From contig JAPFDH010000054.1 of assembly GCA_026169045.1 (NCBI GenBank), forward strand, positions 1 through 56,121: a stretch of DNA of 56,121 nucleotides, read 5' to 3'. Positions 42,903-52,440 of this stretch are shown here, in pieces; within the stretch, counting starts at the first letter, position 1; each line of letters starts with the position of its first letter. The stretch comes from Lachnospiraceae bacterium. GTDB lineage: Bacteria > Bacillota > Clostridia > Lachnospirales > Lachnospiraceae. The notes beneath the pieces were generated by a model. That model saw only the letters and a program-made list of their open reading frames with translations, had not been told where the DNA came from and did not search any database. The position numbers and the translations under genes were made by a program.

Positions 42903-42945
42903 AAAAACAGAGGATTCGAAAAATAAAATGAATCCTCTGTTTTTG
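42903..42945. terminator. Bidirectional terminator between the fusion gene and the sulfatase gene
   Basis: AAAAACAGAGGATTC (42903-42917) pairs with GAATCCTCTGTTTTT (42930-42944), a 15-bp perfect stem. Confidence 0.85.
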
Positions 42946-42956
42946 TTAATGCTAAA

Positions 42957-44447
42957 TTAATATAATTGTTTGTTGCGCACGGCTTCTTTCATAGGAAGAC
43001 CGGTATCATAATCCAATTGTCTCGGTTCATATTCCTCATTTTCCCGCTGTCTGGTATATCCGTCATTTTCCCAGTGTGGAGTTTTTTCTGGACGCCATGG
43101 ACGGCATGCCCATTGATATCCCCGATATAAATCTCTTGTCTGATTCATGTGTTCCAGCAAACGATCATGAAGTTCATTGCGGACAGTACGGTAGGATTCA
43201 TCGGTGATACGATTATGAATTTCATATGGATCGTCTTTCAGATCATAAAATTCATCGGAATCAAGCAAATGGATCACCAATTTGTAGCGGTCGGATACGA
43301 TGGAACGCATGATCTGGAGTCCTCCGAATCCATCATGATCGACTTCATAGCGTGTAAATTCAGTAAATACATAATCATTAATGCGCACAGAAGTATCATA
43401 GATTTGTGGAAGCATACTTTTTCCTTCTAATACCTTTGGAATGGAAAGACCCATATAATCCAGAATAGTGGGCACAAGATCGATATGAGATGCCGGTGAT
43501 GTTACCACTCCGCCTTTGACACCGCCTTTAATGATTAGAGGAATATTTGCAGTTTCTTTATAACAGGTGGAATTTTTACCAGTCAATCGATGATTGCCTA
43601 ACATACATCCGTGATCAGCGGTATAAATGATCAGGGCATCGGGAGCGACTTCTTTTGCTTTTTCAAGAACCCGTCCAATTTCGTAGTCAGCAAAAGAATT
43701 ACAGCCGAGCAGTAAAGAACGTCCCTTTGAAGGCGCGTTTAGTTCTTCTTTTGTTTTATTCAGATTATCCCCGGCCCAGAGTCTTTGGTAAAACGGTTTT
43801 TTACTCAGATCATCTTCAAAATTGGGATTGTCATCAAGCTGGAAATTCTCATACATGGTATTATAAGGAGCCGGACAAAGAGAAGGACCATGTGGTTCAT
43901 CATAGGAAACTACGAGAAAGAAATTTTGATCTTGATATTCGTCAAGAAAACGTATGGCGCGGTCAGAACAATGATGGGCATATGTAAACTCGTCGGTCAG
44001 ATCAGGATCATAGGAAGTTTTGGACTGTCTGGATTTTATCCGATCCTCTTCTGACATTTCTTCCAGATACCGACGCATATCGTACCAATATTCTTCTTTC
44101 CAGCCGTCCGGGCATTTTCCGTTTCCGAAATAGTCACTTCCGTCCAAGTGCCATTTTCCAATATATCCGCAGTCAATCCCCTGATCATGAAGCCTTTGAC
44201 CGATGGTTTTAACATTATCACCGAGGGCTATGCTGTTGGTAACCATTCCGTTTGTATGGGGAAAAGTACCCGTAAAAATAGCCGAACGGGCAGGTCCGCA
44301 AACGGGCTGACAAGTATAGGCGTTTTCATAGCGAATTCCTTCCCTGGCCAGTTGGTCCAGATGTGGTGTGTGCATTTTAGGGTTATAACATCCCAGCATA
44401 TCTTTTCTGGTGGTATCTGTCATAAGAAAAATTACCTGTCGTTTCAT
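42957..44447 (-). CDS. Cys-type sulfatase
   Basis: A 496-residue type I sulfatase without signal peptide, so cytosolic. The active-site motif CGPAR has C50, to be oxidised to formylglycine, and R54. Metal ligands are seen in LMTDTTRKD (D11) and TADHGCMLGNH, and IGKWHLDG is the conserved Lys-His strand. A Cys-type sulfatase in an anaerobe needs the radical SAM maturase anSME, which is not encoded in this window. Natural substrates are sulfated sugars; with alpha-fucosidase and beta-galactosidase nearby, a mucin or glycosaminoglycan fragment is plausible. AGGAGG precedes the ATG at 44447 at a longish 12 bases. Divergent from an AraC regulator. Confidence 0.88.
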   Translation of the reverse strand: MKRQVIFLMTDTTRKDMLGCYNPKMHTPHLDQLAREGIRYENAYTCQPVCGPARSAIFTGTFPHTNGMVTNSIALGDNVKTIGQRLHDQGIDCGYIGKWHLDGSDYFGNGKCPDGWKEEYWYDMRRYLEEMSEEDRIKSRQSKTSYDPDLTDEFTYAHHCSDRAIRFLDEYQDQNFFLVVSYDEPHGPSLCPAPYNTMYENFQLDDNPNFEDDLSKKPFYQRLWAGDNLNKTKEELNAPSKGRSLLLGCNSFADYEIGRVLEKAKEVAPDALIIYTADHGCMLGNHRLTGKNSTCYKETANIPLIIKGGVKGGVVTSPASHIDLVPTILDYMGLSIPKVLEGKSMLPQIYDTSVRINDYVFTEFTRYEVDHDGFGGLQIMRSIVSDRYKLVIHLLDSDEFYDLKDDPYEIHNRITDESYRTVRNELHDRLLEHMNQTRDLYRGYQWACRPWRPEKTPHWENDGYTRQRENEEYEPRQLDYDTGLPMKEAVRNKQLY

Positions 44448-44525
44448 GGATTTATATTTCCTCCTTCCAGTGGATTTTTTACCACAAGGTGTTTTGAAGT
44501 GCTTTTTATGGAAAATTATGCTATA

Positions 44526-44534
44526 ATTATATCA
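44526..44534 (-). promoter_or_regulatory. Extended -10 promoter of the sulfatase gene
   Basis: The minus strand reads TGATATAAT; TATAAT lies at 44531-44526. No clear -35 box. The predicted start is about 70 bases before the ATG. Confidence 0.45.
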
Positions 44535-44647
44535 TGTTTTTCAGCAAGAAACAGATGAGTTTCTGCTATGTTTATGGATGATTCTGCTGTAAAAGAACAG
44601 TGTTTTAAATATATGAAATACTGTCTTATCTGTACAGAGAAGGGAAC

Positions 44648-45541
44648 GTGAAACAGGCAATGATTGATATTTCAGGGCATTTAAGGGATCGAAGAAGAGA
44701 AATCGGATTTTTACAGGAAGATCAGCCGATTGTGGTAAATTGTTGTGGATATCAGGCATTTCGAACAAAATCGCTGTGGAAAAAACGTCCCCAAGGGCGT
44801 GTGGATTATCAATTGCTCTACATATATAAGGGAAGAGGAGAGTTTTTAATCAACAAAAAACGAATGTTTTGTGATGCGGGAACTATTATCTTGTATCGTC
44901 CGGGAGAGGAACAATTTTATTCGTATTTTTGTGAAGATGCACCTGAGGTTTTTTGGATTCATTTTACAGGTTCTGATGTAGAGAAGATATTGAATAAGTA
45001 CAGCATAAAAAGTGGATATGTAGGAGAAAGCAGTTATTTGAAGCATATGTTTCAGGAAATTATTGTAGAGCTGCAGTTAAAAAAAACAGGATATGAAACC
45101 ATGATCATCTGTGAATTTTGTAAAATGATAGCCTGGATATCCAGAACCATGCAGGATACGAATAAAACAGTGGGAGAGGATATTCATATGGATCAGCTGA
45201 TTCTTCATTTAAATCAGAATTATCAGAAAGAATGGAGCGTAAAGGAAATGGCGGATTACTGCGGGTTTAGTGTGGGATATTTCGGACACATTTTTAAGAA
45301 AACAATGCAGGTGTCTCCTATGCAGTATCTGACGGAATTGCGTATGTCCAAAGCCAAAGACTTTCTGATGGAAGAGGGAATGAGGATAGCGGAAGTGGCC
45401 GATTTGGTCGGATACAAAGATCCGTTATATTTCAGCAGGGTATTTAAGAAAACAGTGGGCTGTTCACCGGCGGATTACAGAGAAGATGGGGGATATTTGG
45501 AAATGATAAAGACATCTAACATGCATGAAAGACCTTTGTAA
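44648..45541 (+). CDS. AraC-family regulator with N-terminal cupin
   Basis: A 297-residue sugar-type regulator. Residues 50-125 form the cupin (LLYIYKGRGEFLINKKR, YRPGEEQFYSYF), and residues 175-280 hold the two DNA-binding helix-turn-helix units (VKEMADYCGFSVGYFGHIFK and IAEVADLVGYKDPLYFSRVF). The GTG at 44648 follows GAAGGG closely; an ATG at 44660 in frame is the alternative. Divergent from the sulfatase gene across a 200-base gap, so it is the likely specific activator of that gene. Confidence 0.87.
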   Translation: MKQAMIDISGHLRDRRREIGFLQEDQPIVVNCCGYQAFRTKSLWKKRPQGRVDYQLLYIYKGRGEFLINKKRMFCDAGTIILYRPGEEQFYSYFCEDAPEVFWIHFTGSDVEKILNKYSIKSGYVGESSYLKHMFQEIIVELQLKKTGYETMIICEFCKMIAWISRTMQDTNKTVGEDIHMDQLILHLNQNYQKEWSVKEMADYCGFSVGYFGHIFKKTMQVSPMQYLTELRMSKAKDFLMEEGMRIAEVADLVGYKDPLYFSRVFKKTVGCSPADYREDGGYLEMIKTSNMHERPL

Positions 45542-45568
45542 CATAGTGAAAGATAGTTGAATTTTAGA

Positions 45569-45625
45569 AAACTGGAAATTTGAGTGACAGAAAAGACTAG
45601 CCGCTCAAATTTCCAGTTTTATTTA
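45569..45625. terminator. Terminator after the AraC gene
   Basis: AAACTGGAAATTTGAG (45569-45584) pairs with CTCAAATTTCCAGTTT (45604-45619), a 16-bp perfect stem followed by T-rich sequence. Repeat copy C begins at its end. Confidence 0.85.
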
Positions 45626-45685
45626 CACGCAGACAACGAGCCATGTGCGGATGCTCGCATACGCATACGTCGACTGTCCGTGAAC
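45621..45685 (+). repeat. Dispersed two-hairpin repeat, copy C (truncated)
   Basis: The left part matches copies A, B and D: CACGCAGACAACGAGCC, then the stem-loop with arms ATGTGCG/CGCATAC and loop GATGCTCGCATA, then CGACTGTCCGTGAAC. The second stem-loop (GAGAAAC arms) is missing. Confidence 0.75.
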
Positions 45686-45717
45686 ATTGTTTTTATACTG
45701 ATATAGGAATCAAATCC

Positions 45718-48213
45718 TTACATGGAGTAAGGTTTCTGTTTGATTTCAGCATCTTCCAGAGAAGAATATCCGTAAAGCCGTACCGTATGGGCCATTGTCA
45801 TATGGGTCAGATTCTTTCCCTCGCCCACAAGACGGAAGATAAATTCGTGATAAAGAGAAAGGGTGGTCTCCGAATAAGTGGTCAATTCTCCACGCAGATA
45901 TGTTTCAAAGGAAGTTTCTTCCGTAGTATCTTCATCGGAATGAATCAGCCGTGTCTGCATTCCCAAACTGGGATACTTTTTATGAAATTCTTCCATCCAT
46001 GCCACCTGAACAGGAACAATTTCTGCTATCATTTTTGCCTTCTGGGATGATACAGGCGGAAGACTGTCTTTGATTTCCTGATACTTAACCGGAGCGGTAT
46101 GTTCCATCATTCTTGCATATTTTTCCATAATAGGATTCCAATGATTAATCCGGGCGTTTAACAGATCGTTACCATAACTGTATAAGAGAGACTGGGGCCA
46201 TGTCAAAAACTGACTTTTGCGCATCAGTTCAAAAGTATCCCAGTCATCTTGACAGGAGGCACGTCCGCCCTCATTTTTTACCTGATCAAAGAAATCCCAT
46301 TCCGTTCGAATAACGGAGGAAAGTAAGGGAGAATCTTCTGTGACAGGAGAATCTTCCAGATGACGGTTTAGCATCAGATCGGACTTTTCCACCAGTTCTT
46401 TTGCGTGATTTTCTAAGTATGGAGTTTGTGTACACGTTAAATTTCTCTGATGCATTTCCTGGGAAACCAGAGAGCAAACGATTTCGATTGTAAGTGCGGT
46501 TTGATCTTTACCATTTATTCCACTGGCTTCTTCTTCCGTCAGATTTTTCCATGCGTCTTTTTGATTCGGCATATCGGTAAGTGCATTCAAAATTCCATAG
46601 ATCTGAGGGAGAATCGGCATGTTTTTGATTCCCTGATGCATCCATTTTTCATAGGGGGGATATTTACGGTTTAAGAGGTAAACCATCTGCATGGTTTGTT
46701 TCATAAACTCATTCAAAGCTAAGCGAGCGGAAACATATTCTCCTCTTCGCATTTGGCGATTGTAATTATACTGACCGGCCTGTGCCATTTGTCCGGCACA
46801 TTGGGCAATCAGGCGATACCAAAGAGGATCCGGATAGTAGGATTGGAAGTATTGGCGCATTCTGGTAAATGCTCCAAGATCATCACGGAACACTTCTCCG
46901 TTTACAAGACAGGCAATGGAAGAAGGCGGAATAGAAAGCCATTCTTTGGTCGTTTGTGGTAATTCTTCCATTCCCGTAAAATGTTCCATAAAACCGGAAA
47001 TGGTATGGACACGATAACGTTTTACAAATAAAGAAGTATAAGGACGGGTGTATCCGTTTAGAGTATCCGGAAGATTGTCATAGGCTTCCTGTAATTGTTG
47101 TCCAATGGCATTGTAATCCTCATCCGTCAAGAACATGCAGAAACATGGACCAAAGTCATGATCCTGTGAAATTTCATCATCGAAACCAAAACATTGGGAA
47201 CCTTCTCCGCAAAGACCAACAGCAATACGGGATTCATATTCCGGAAACTGTTCATGAATCATTTTCTTTCCATATGTCTCATAGTAAAGACGGGAAAGGG
47301 TTAAGCCATTGATGATAGATGGTTTGGCTATTTCCTGCTTTGTGGAAAAATCGGAATGTTCGGTCAGATTTTTCCGGATCTGTGCTGCTTTTTCCAGAAG
47401 CGCGGAGGCAGCATCCGGATTATTTGATTGATTTAGGACACGAGCCATTTTTTCGCATATCGTTGCATAATTTTCCGTTTGTCCCATATGAGATTCCAAT
47501 TCCTGTCTGGCACGATCATAAAAGAGAAGTGCCTCTTTTAAGTTTCCGTTTTTAGCATGGAGGTCTCCCCACGTCGTTAAAAGAGCACTGTAGTGGTAAT
47601 CTTTTTGTTCGTCTTTTTCAAAAATGGCAGCAGCTTCTGTCAGATGAACCTGTGCCTGTTCCATATCATCCAATTCTAAAAATGATGCTGCCAGATTCGC
47701 ATGGGTGGTGGCTTGTTCAATCTCAGCTTCCGGATATTGTTTCACAATGGCCAATGCCGCAGTAAGGCAAATACAGGATTTTTTGTAATCATTCATTTCC
47801 TGATAAAGAAGGCTCATGTTATTATAGAGACTGGCAAAACGGAAATCATTTTCATCAAGCAGGGTACGGTAGATGGATTCTACCGTCTGATAATAGGAAA
47901 GAGAGGATTCCAACTCACCGGCTGCCCGGCAGGCATTTGCTATATTAAGGAGTGAAGTGGCATAGGGAAGAGTTCCTTCCAGCCCCATTTTGTTTAATAA
48001 AGTAAGCAGACGTTTTCCATAGGCCATGGATTTTGTATGCAGACCTTTATCACGATAAAATCCAATCATTTCATTTAAAAGTGTAACTACAGAACTGTCA
48101 TCTTTTTCTTTCAGGGCTTGTTCCAAAGAGGAAGTCAGAAAATCTTCTACTTGCTCATGTTTTTTCTGCGTAAATAATGTGTCTAATTGTTGCAATACCG
48201 CTTGAATATCCAT
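45718..48213 (-). CDS. TPR protein with DUF4037 nucleotidyltransferase-like and DUF4125 domains
   Basis: An 831-residue cytosolic protein of unknown function. Residues 1-280 are TPR-like helical repeats (LNIANACRAAGELESSLSYY, YNNMSLLYQEMNDYKKSCIC). The middle (about 300-620) matches DUF4037 and holds a nucleotidyltransferase-type active-site pattern, GEGSQCFGFDDE then QDHDFG near residues 338-357: a GS motif followed by D-x-D. The C-terminal 190 residues (WDTFELMRKSQF to GEGKNLTHMTMAHTVRLYGY) fit DUF4125. The ATG at 48213 follows GGAGG. It stands alone. The DxD pattern suggests nucleotidyl transfer to a small molecule, RNA or protein bound by the TPR part; this is inference. Confidence 0.8.
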   Translation of the reverse strand: MDIQAVLQQLDTLFTQKKHEQVEDFLTSSLEQALKEKDDSSVVTLLNEMIGFYRDKGLHTKSMAYGKRLLTLLNKMGLEGTLPYATSLLNIANACRAAGELESSLSYYQTVESIYRTLLDENDFRFASLYNNMSLLYQEMNDYKKSCICLTAALAIVKQYPEAEIEQATTHANLAASFLELDDMEQAQVHLTEAAAIFEKDEQKDYHYSALLTTWGDLHAKNGNLKEALLFYDRARQELESHMGQTENYATICEKMARVLNQSNNPDAASALLEKAAQIRKNLTEHSDFSTKQEIAKPSIINGLTLSRLYYETYGKKMIHEQFPEYESRIAVGLCGEGSQCFGFDDEISQDHDFGPCFCMFLTDEDYNAIGQQLQEAYDNLPDTLNGYTRPYTSLFVKRYRVHTISGFMEHFTGMEELPQTTKEWLSIPPSSIACLVNGEVFRDDLGAFTRMRQYFQSYYPDPLWYRLIAQCAGQMAQAGQYNYNRQMRRGEYVSARLALNEFMKQTMQMVYLLNRKYPPYEKWMHQGIKNMPILPQIYGILNALTDMPNQKDAWKNLTEEEASGINGKDQTALTIEIVCSLVSQEMHQRNLTCTQTPYLENHAKELVEKSDLMLNRHLEDSPVTEDSPLLSSVIRTEWDFFDQVKNEGGRASCQDDWDTFELMRKSQFLTWPQSLLYSYGNDLLNARINHWNPIMEKYARMMEHTAPVKYQEIKDSLPPVSSQKAKMIAEIVPVQVAWMEEFHKKYPSLGMQTRLIHSDEDTTEETSFETYLRGELTTYSETTLSLYHEFIFRLVGEGKNLTHMTMAHTVRLYGYSSLEDAEIKQKPYSM

Positions 48214-48351
48214 ACAAAAACCTCCATTTCTGCAAAAATTCTATGACAATAAAACGCTAATCTGTTAAAAACAGAAGAATGAAGCGGAATTCACCATAAT
48301 TATTATACACTTTTTTGAAAACTACATCAAGGAATACAGGAAAAACTTTTG

Positions 48352-48502
48352 TTTAAATGTAACAGTTCAGCCCGCGCCATTCGTAAAACCGCACTGCATG
48401 CTTATTGTGGCTGTCGCCACCGTTTTACTCATTTACAGGCGCTCAGCTCATAGGTCTGACCGGTTTCCGTTACAGCCCTATGGCTGAACTGTTACGTTTA
48501 AA
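48352..48502. repeat. 151-bp imperfect palindrome (MITE-like or structured RNA element)
   Basis: The ends are 21-bp inverted repeats: TTTAAATGTAACAGTTCAGCC from 48352, and GGCTGAACTGTTACGTTTAAA ending at 48502, with one mismatch. Inside, GTAAAAC and GTTTTAC enclose a GTGGC-TGTC-GCCAC hairpin, so the strand can fold as a branched structure. No open frame. It lies in the 405-base gap between two divergent genes. Confidence 0.7.
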
Positions 48503-48618
48503 TCTAAAAATTATGAAAAATATTATGAAAGAACAGAAAAGTCCATTTAATTATAAAGACAGTATGATATACTAACCGAAAAGTGCTTATGGTAACAAAA
48601 GGTGATAGGAGGAAGTCC

Positions 48619-50724
48619 ATGAGAATCAATGAAGAGAAAAACAAATGTTGGAATTTGGAAAATATTACACTGGGAACCTGTTATTACCCGGAACATTGGG
48701 ATTCTACCCTTTGGAGGGATGATTTAAAACGAATGAAGGAACATGGGATTCAAGTGATTCGTATTGCAGAGTTTGCCTGGAACAAGTTCGAGCCAAGGGA
48801 AGGGGAATTTAATATCGGATGGTTTGACCCATTTATGAAAATAGCGGAGGAGGAGAATATTTCTGTTATTTTTTGTACACCTACTGCTACCCCGCCAGCC
48901 TGGATGACAGAAAAGTATCCGGAGATTTTAAATGCGGATGCACAGGGGAATTTGTATCGTCATGGTATGCGCCGCCATTATAATTATACTTCAGGAAAAT
49001 ACTGGGAGCTTTCCCGCCGTCTGATCCATAAGCTGGCAGTGCATTACTGCAGTTATTCCAATGTGATAGGCTGGCAATTGGATAATGAAATTAACTGTGA
49101 GATAGCCGAGTTCTATGGAGAATCCGACCATAAGGCATTTCGCAATTATATGAAGGTAAAGTTTGAAACCCTGGATAATCTTAATGATAAGATGGGGACG
49201 ACCTTTTGGAATCAGACCTATACAGATTGGGAAGAAATTCATTTGCGTCGTCATACGCTTCGGGGATTTAACAATCCCCATATGGAATTGGAGGCAAAAC
49301 GTTTCATATCCTATGCAGCATATATGTTTTTGAAAATGCAGGCAGATGCCATCCGTCCATATTTAAAAAATGGTCAATTCATTACTACCAACGGGATTTT
49401 TCCGAATGTGGATTATCAGAAATTAGTTCCGGAGGTTCTGGATTTTATAACATATGATAATTATCCCAATTTTTCTTATGGCTTAGATGCGAATCCCAGA
49501 AAAGAAGGAGATTTAAAGGATAGAAATTCCTCTTTTAATTTGGCGCGGGTTAGAAGTATATCGCCTGTTTTTGGTATTATGGAGCAGCAGTCAGGTCCAG
49601 GAGGATGGAATCAGAGTATGTTACAGCCCATGCCGAAGCCAGGGCAGATGCGGCTGTGGACCATGCAGGCTATTGCTCATGGAGCAGACTATATTGGATA
49701 TTTCCGCTGGAGGACATGCGGATATGGGACTGAAATATACTGGCATGGGTTAAACGATTATTCCAATGAGCCCAATCGGCGTCTGGAAGAATTAAAGTTC
49801 ATATATGAAGATACAAAACGTTTAAATAAAGCGGATTTGGCAGGAGCACGCTGTCAGGCGCGATATGCGGTGTTGAGGGATTATGATAACGATTGGGATG
49901 GGGCGGAAGATAAAATGTACGGTCCATTGGCGGATAAGAGTATGGATGGTTGGTTCCGTGCCTTTCAGAACAACCATATTCCCTTTGATTTTTATTACTG
50001 GAGAGATGAGACAAGTGCGAAAGATTTGGAACAATATGATGTATTAATTTATCCGCATCCGGCGATTCTTACAAAAGAGAGAGCCGATATTTTGAGAGAG
50101 TACATGGAAGAAGGCGGGTGTGTGATTTTTGGATCCCGCACAGGGTATAAAGATGAATATGGCAGGTGCCCGATGCGTCCGATGCCGGGATTTGCCGGAG
50201 AACTCTGTGGTGTACATGTAAAGGATTATACTCTTTTGGGACCTGATGATGACATGGAATATGTTGTTTGGGATGGTGAATCCGTGGAAGCTTTGTGGTT
50301 TAATGATATTTTGGAGCCAACCGAGGGGGGAGAAATCCTTGGTGTGTTTAAAAATAATTATTATGACGGTGAACCGGCGTTAATCCGAAAACATGTGGGA
50401 AACGGATGGGGATATTATTTTGGCGGAGGATTCAGTGAAAATGCGGCCAATGTATTTATCAGAAAGTTGGGAATGAAGTCTGTTCCGTATCTTAAAAATG
50501 TGCCGAAGGAAGTAGAAACAGTGCTTCGCAGCAAAACAATTATGATTCAAAAGGATGGAACGGAAGTTGTTCGGAATTATTTGTTCTTATTAAACTATAC
50601 AAAAGAAGAAAAACAAGTAGAATTGGATAGAGAATTGGAAGATATACTCCATGATGAAAAAGTAAACGGCTGTGTGAAAATAAACGGTTATGGAGTAAGA
50701 TGTCTGGTGTGGGAAGAAATGTAA
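48619..50724 (+). CDS. GH42 beta-galactosidase
   Basis: A 701-residue cytosolic beta-galactosidase. The TIM barrel starts with GTCYYPEHWDSTLWRDDL and IRIAEFAWNKFEPREGEF; the acid/base is E157 in GWQLDNEIN and the nucleophile is E322 in FGIMEQQSGPGGW. The middle (about 400-620) is the amidotransferase-like trimerisation domain and the last 70 residues are the small C-terminal beta domain, as in complete GH42 enzymes. ATG 48619 follows AGGAGG; twelve upstream in-frame codons lack a ribosome site. It faces a YesN/YesM-type two-component pair, so galactosides may be the signal. Confidence 0.92.
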   Translation: MRINEEKNKCWNLENITLGTCYYPEHWDSTLWRDDLKRMKEHGIQVIRIAEFAWNKFEPREGEFNIGWFDPFMKIAEEENISVIFCTPTATPPAWMTEKYPEILNADAQGNLYRHGMRRHYNYTSGKYWELSRRLIHKLAVHYCSYSNVIGWQLDNEINCEIAEFYGESDHKAFRNYMKVKFETLDNLNDKMGTTFWNQTYTDWEEIHLRRHTLRGFNNPHMELEAKRFISYAAYMFLKMQADAIRPYLKNGQFITTNGIFPNVDYQKLVPEVLDFITYDNYPNFSYGLDANPRKEGDLKDRNSSFNLARVRSISPVFGIMEQQSGPGGWNQSMLQPMPKPGQMRLWTMQAIAHGADYIGYFRWRTCGYGTEIYWHGLNDYSNEPNRRLEELKFIYEDTKRLNKADLAGARCQARYAVLRDYDNDWDGAEDKMYGPLADKSMDGWFRAFQNNHIPFDFYYWRDETSAKDLEQYDVLIYPHPAILTKERADILREYMEEGGCVIFGSRTGYKDEYGRCPMRPMPGFAGELCGVHVKDYTLLGPDDDMEYVVWDGESVEALWFNDILEPTEGGEILGVFKNNYYDGEPALIRKHVGNGWGYYFGGGFSENAANVFIRKLGMKSVPYLKNVPKEVETVLRSKTIMIQKDGTEVVRNYLFLLNYTKEEKQVELDRELEDILHDEKVNGCVKINGYGVRCLVWEEM

Positions 50725-50734
50725 AAAGAAGATG

Positions 50735-50790
50735 ATCCCATGCCGGTAAGATGAAGGAAATGATTTTATCTTACTGGCATGGGATTTTTC
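50735..50790. terminator. Bidirectional terminator after the beta-galactosidase gene
   Basis: ATCCCATGCCGGTAAGAT (50735-50752) pairs with ATCTTACTGGCATGGGAT (50768-50785), followed by TTTT. Confidence 0.85.
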
Positions 50791-50793
50791 AAA

Positions 50794-52407
50794 TTATAAA
50801 TTTTTGCGGTTTAAAAATTCCCTTGGAGAGCATCCTTCGATTTTTTTAAAGACAGTACTGAAATAAAATGCATTTTCAAAGCCGAGTTTATCGGCAATCT
50901 CATAAACCAATTGATTCCCTTCTAAGAGAAGACGTTTTGCCTCTTGAATTTTTTGCCGTGTCACAAATTCACTGAAACTATATTCGGAATATCTGCCAAA
51001 AAGCAGGCTTAAATAGTTTGGGCTGATACCAAAGGCGGCAGCGACTTCATTGAGATTTAATTTTTCATGAAGGTGATCGTGTATATATGCCTGAATATTG
51101 GAAACCATTTTGTGTTTATGATCTTTGCGACGTTCTGAGAAAACCCGGTCTAATCCTTCATAAAGGGTATTCATCCAATCCAGGACAGATGCGGTAGTCG
51201 TTTGATGATACAGAGAACGGTAATTATCAGTAGTTTCCTGAAAAATAGAGGAAACGATGGTTTCTCCGTCGGACAACAGGGAGAGGGAAAGGTATAAAAT
51301 ACTGCTGGCGGCATCCATGGCCTGGACGTATGCCGACGGATGATCTGTGAACAGTTTTGTGATGGAAGAAAAAACTTCTTTTAATTTATCGGAATCATAT
51401 TCTTCATAAGCCTGTGTGATGGCTGGCTGAAACAAGGAAAGATTAAACGTATGTTTGGCATTTTCTTTATTGTTAATACAAATCCGATCAAAGAAAAGAA
51501 TAGGGTTTTCTTTGGATATAAGAGAAAATGCCTGTCGGGCATCCTGATAGGAAGAATCAATATCCAGTGGATGGGATACCGGATGCCCGATTCCACCAAT
51601 CAGATGAACGCTATAATAATTAAAAAGCATAGAACGTACTTCGGTCAGAGCAAGGGTTAATTTGGAGATATATGCAGAAGAATCTTTCTGGCTGAAAGGA
51701 AAAATCAGGCTAAAATGCCTCATATCCAGGGAAACACAATGGCAGGAAAGATATTTATGCAAGATACTTTCCGTCATCTGTAAAGCGTTTCGGTAGAGAG
51801 AAAGTTGTTGCTGGCGATCCATGGAAGATATTTTGTCACTTAGTATTTCCATATAACTGGCCACATAAGCATCTTCTGTAAACGATAATCCAAGATCACG
51901 GCTTTGCAGAATAAATTGTTCTTCATTTTCAAATAGATGATGCAGGAGCCGGGTGAAAAATTGTTCCTTTAATAATCGCATATCATCAGAAGCAGAAGAT
52001 ACGGAATGGGATGTAGAATGTAAGCGTTCCCGGACAAGTTTGGATGCCTTTGTCAAAGTAGATAAGAGAGTCTGTTCGTCCAATTCCAATTTGACAAGAT
52101 AGTCACAAACCTGATAGGAAAGTGCTTCTTTGACCAGTGCAAATTCTTCGTAACTTGTCAGGATAATAAAAACAGGAATGCATCCAAAGCGTTCCCGGCA
52201 TGTTTTGGCAAGAGTTAATCCATCCATTTGAGGCATTTTAATATCGGCAATCACAATTTCGGGATGTTCTTTTTCAATGAGATCTAAGGCGGTAATACCA
52301 TTGGAGGCAGTGGCACATACAGTAAAGTCAGCATTCAAATTGTTGAGCATAGAGCGGACGCCGGCCACAACAAGAGGTTCATCATCAACAACTAAAACTT
52401 TCATCAT
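50794..52407 (-). CDS. Response regulator with REC and AraC domains (YesN type)
   Basis: A 537-residue cytosolic response regulator. The receiver domain has the acidic pair in VVDDEP, phosphoacceptor D55 in IVIADIKMP, Ser/Thr in ILTSYEEF and Lys in CDYLVK. A long helical middle region (about 130-430) follows, then the AraC output domain with two helix-turn-helix units (NLNEVAAAFGISPNYLSLLF and VYEIADKLGFENAFYFSTVF). AAGGAAACG precedes the ATG pair at 52407. It is downstream of the sensor kinase with a 33-base gap and converges on the GH42 gene. Confidence 0.92.
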   Translation of the reverse strand: MMKVLVVDDEPLVVAGVRSMLNNLNADFTVCATASNGITALDLIEKEHPEIVIADIKMPQMDGLTLAKTCRERFGCIPVFIILTSYEEFALVKEALSYQVCDYLVKLELDEQTLLSTLTKASKLVRERLHSTSHSVSSASDDMRLLKEQFFTRLLHHLFENEEQFILQSRDLGLSFTEDAYVASYMEILSDKISSMDRQQQLSLYRNALQMTESILHKYLSCHCVSLDMRHFSLIFPFSQKDSSAYISKLTLALTEVRSMLFNYYSVHLIGGIGHPVSHPLDIDSSYQDARQAFSLISKENPILFFDRICINNKENAKHTFNLSLFQPAITQAYEEYDSDKLKEVFSSITKLFTDHPSAYVQAMDAASSILYLSLSLLSDGETIVSSIFQETTDNYRSLYHQTTTASVLDWMNTLYEGLDRVFSERRKDHKHKMVSNIQAYIHDHLHEKLNLNEVAAAFGISPNYLSLLFGRYSEYSFSEFVTRQKIQEAKRLLLEGNQLVYEIADKLGFENAFYFSTVFKKIEGCSPREFLNRKNL

Positions 52408-52440
52408 AATATCGTTTCCTTTCTGGTATAAAATGATCCA

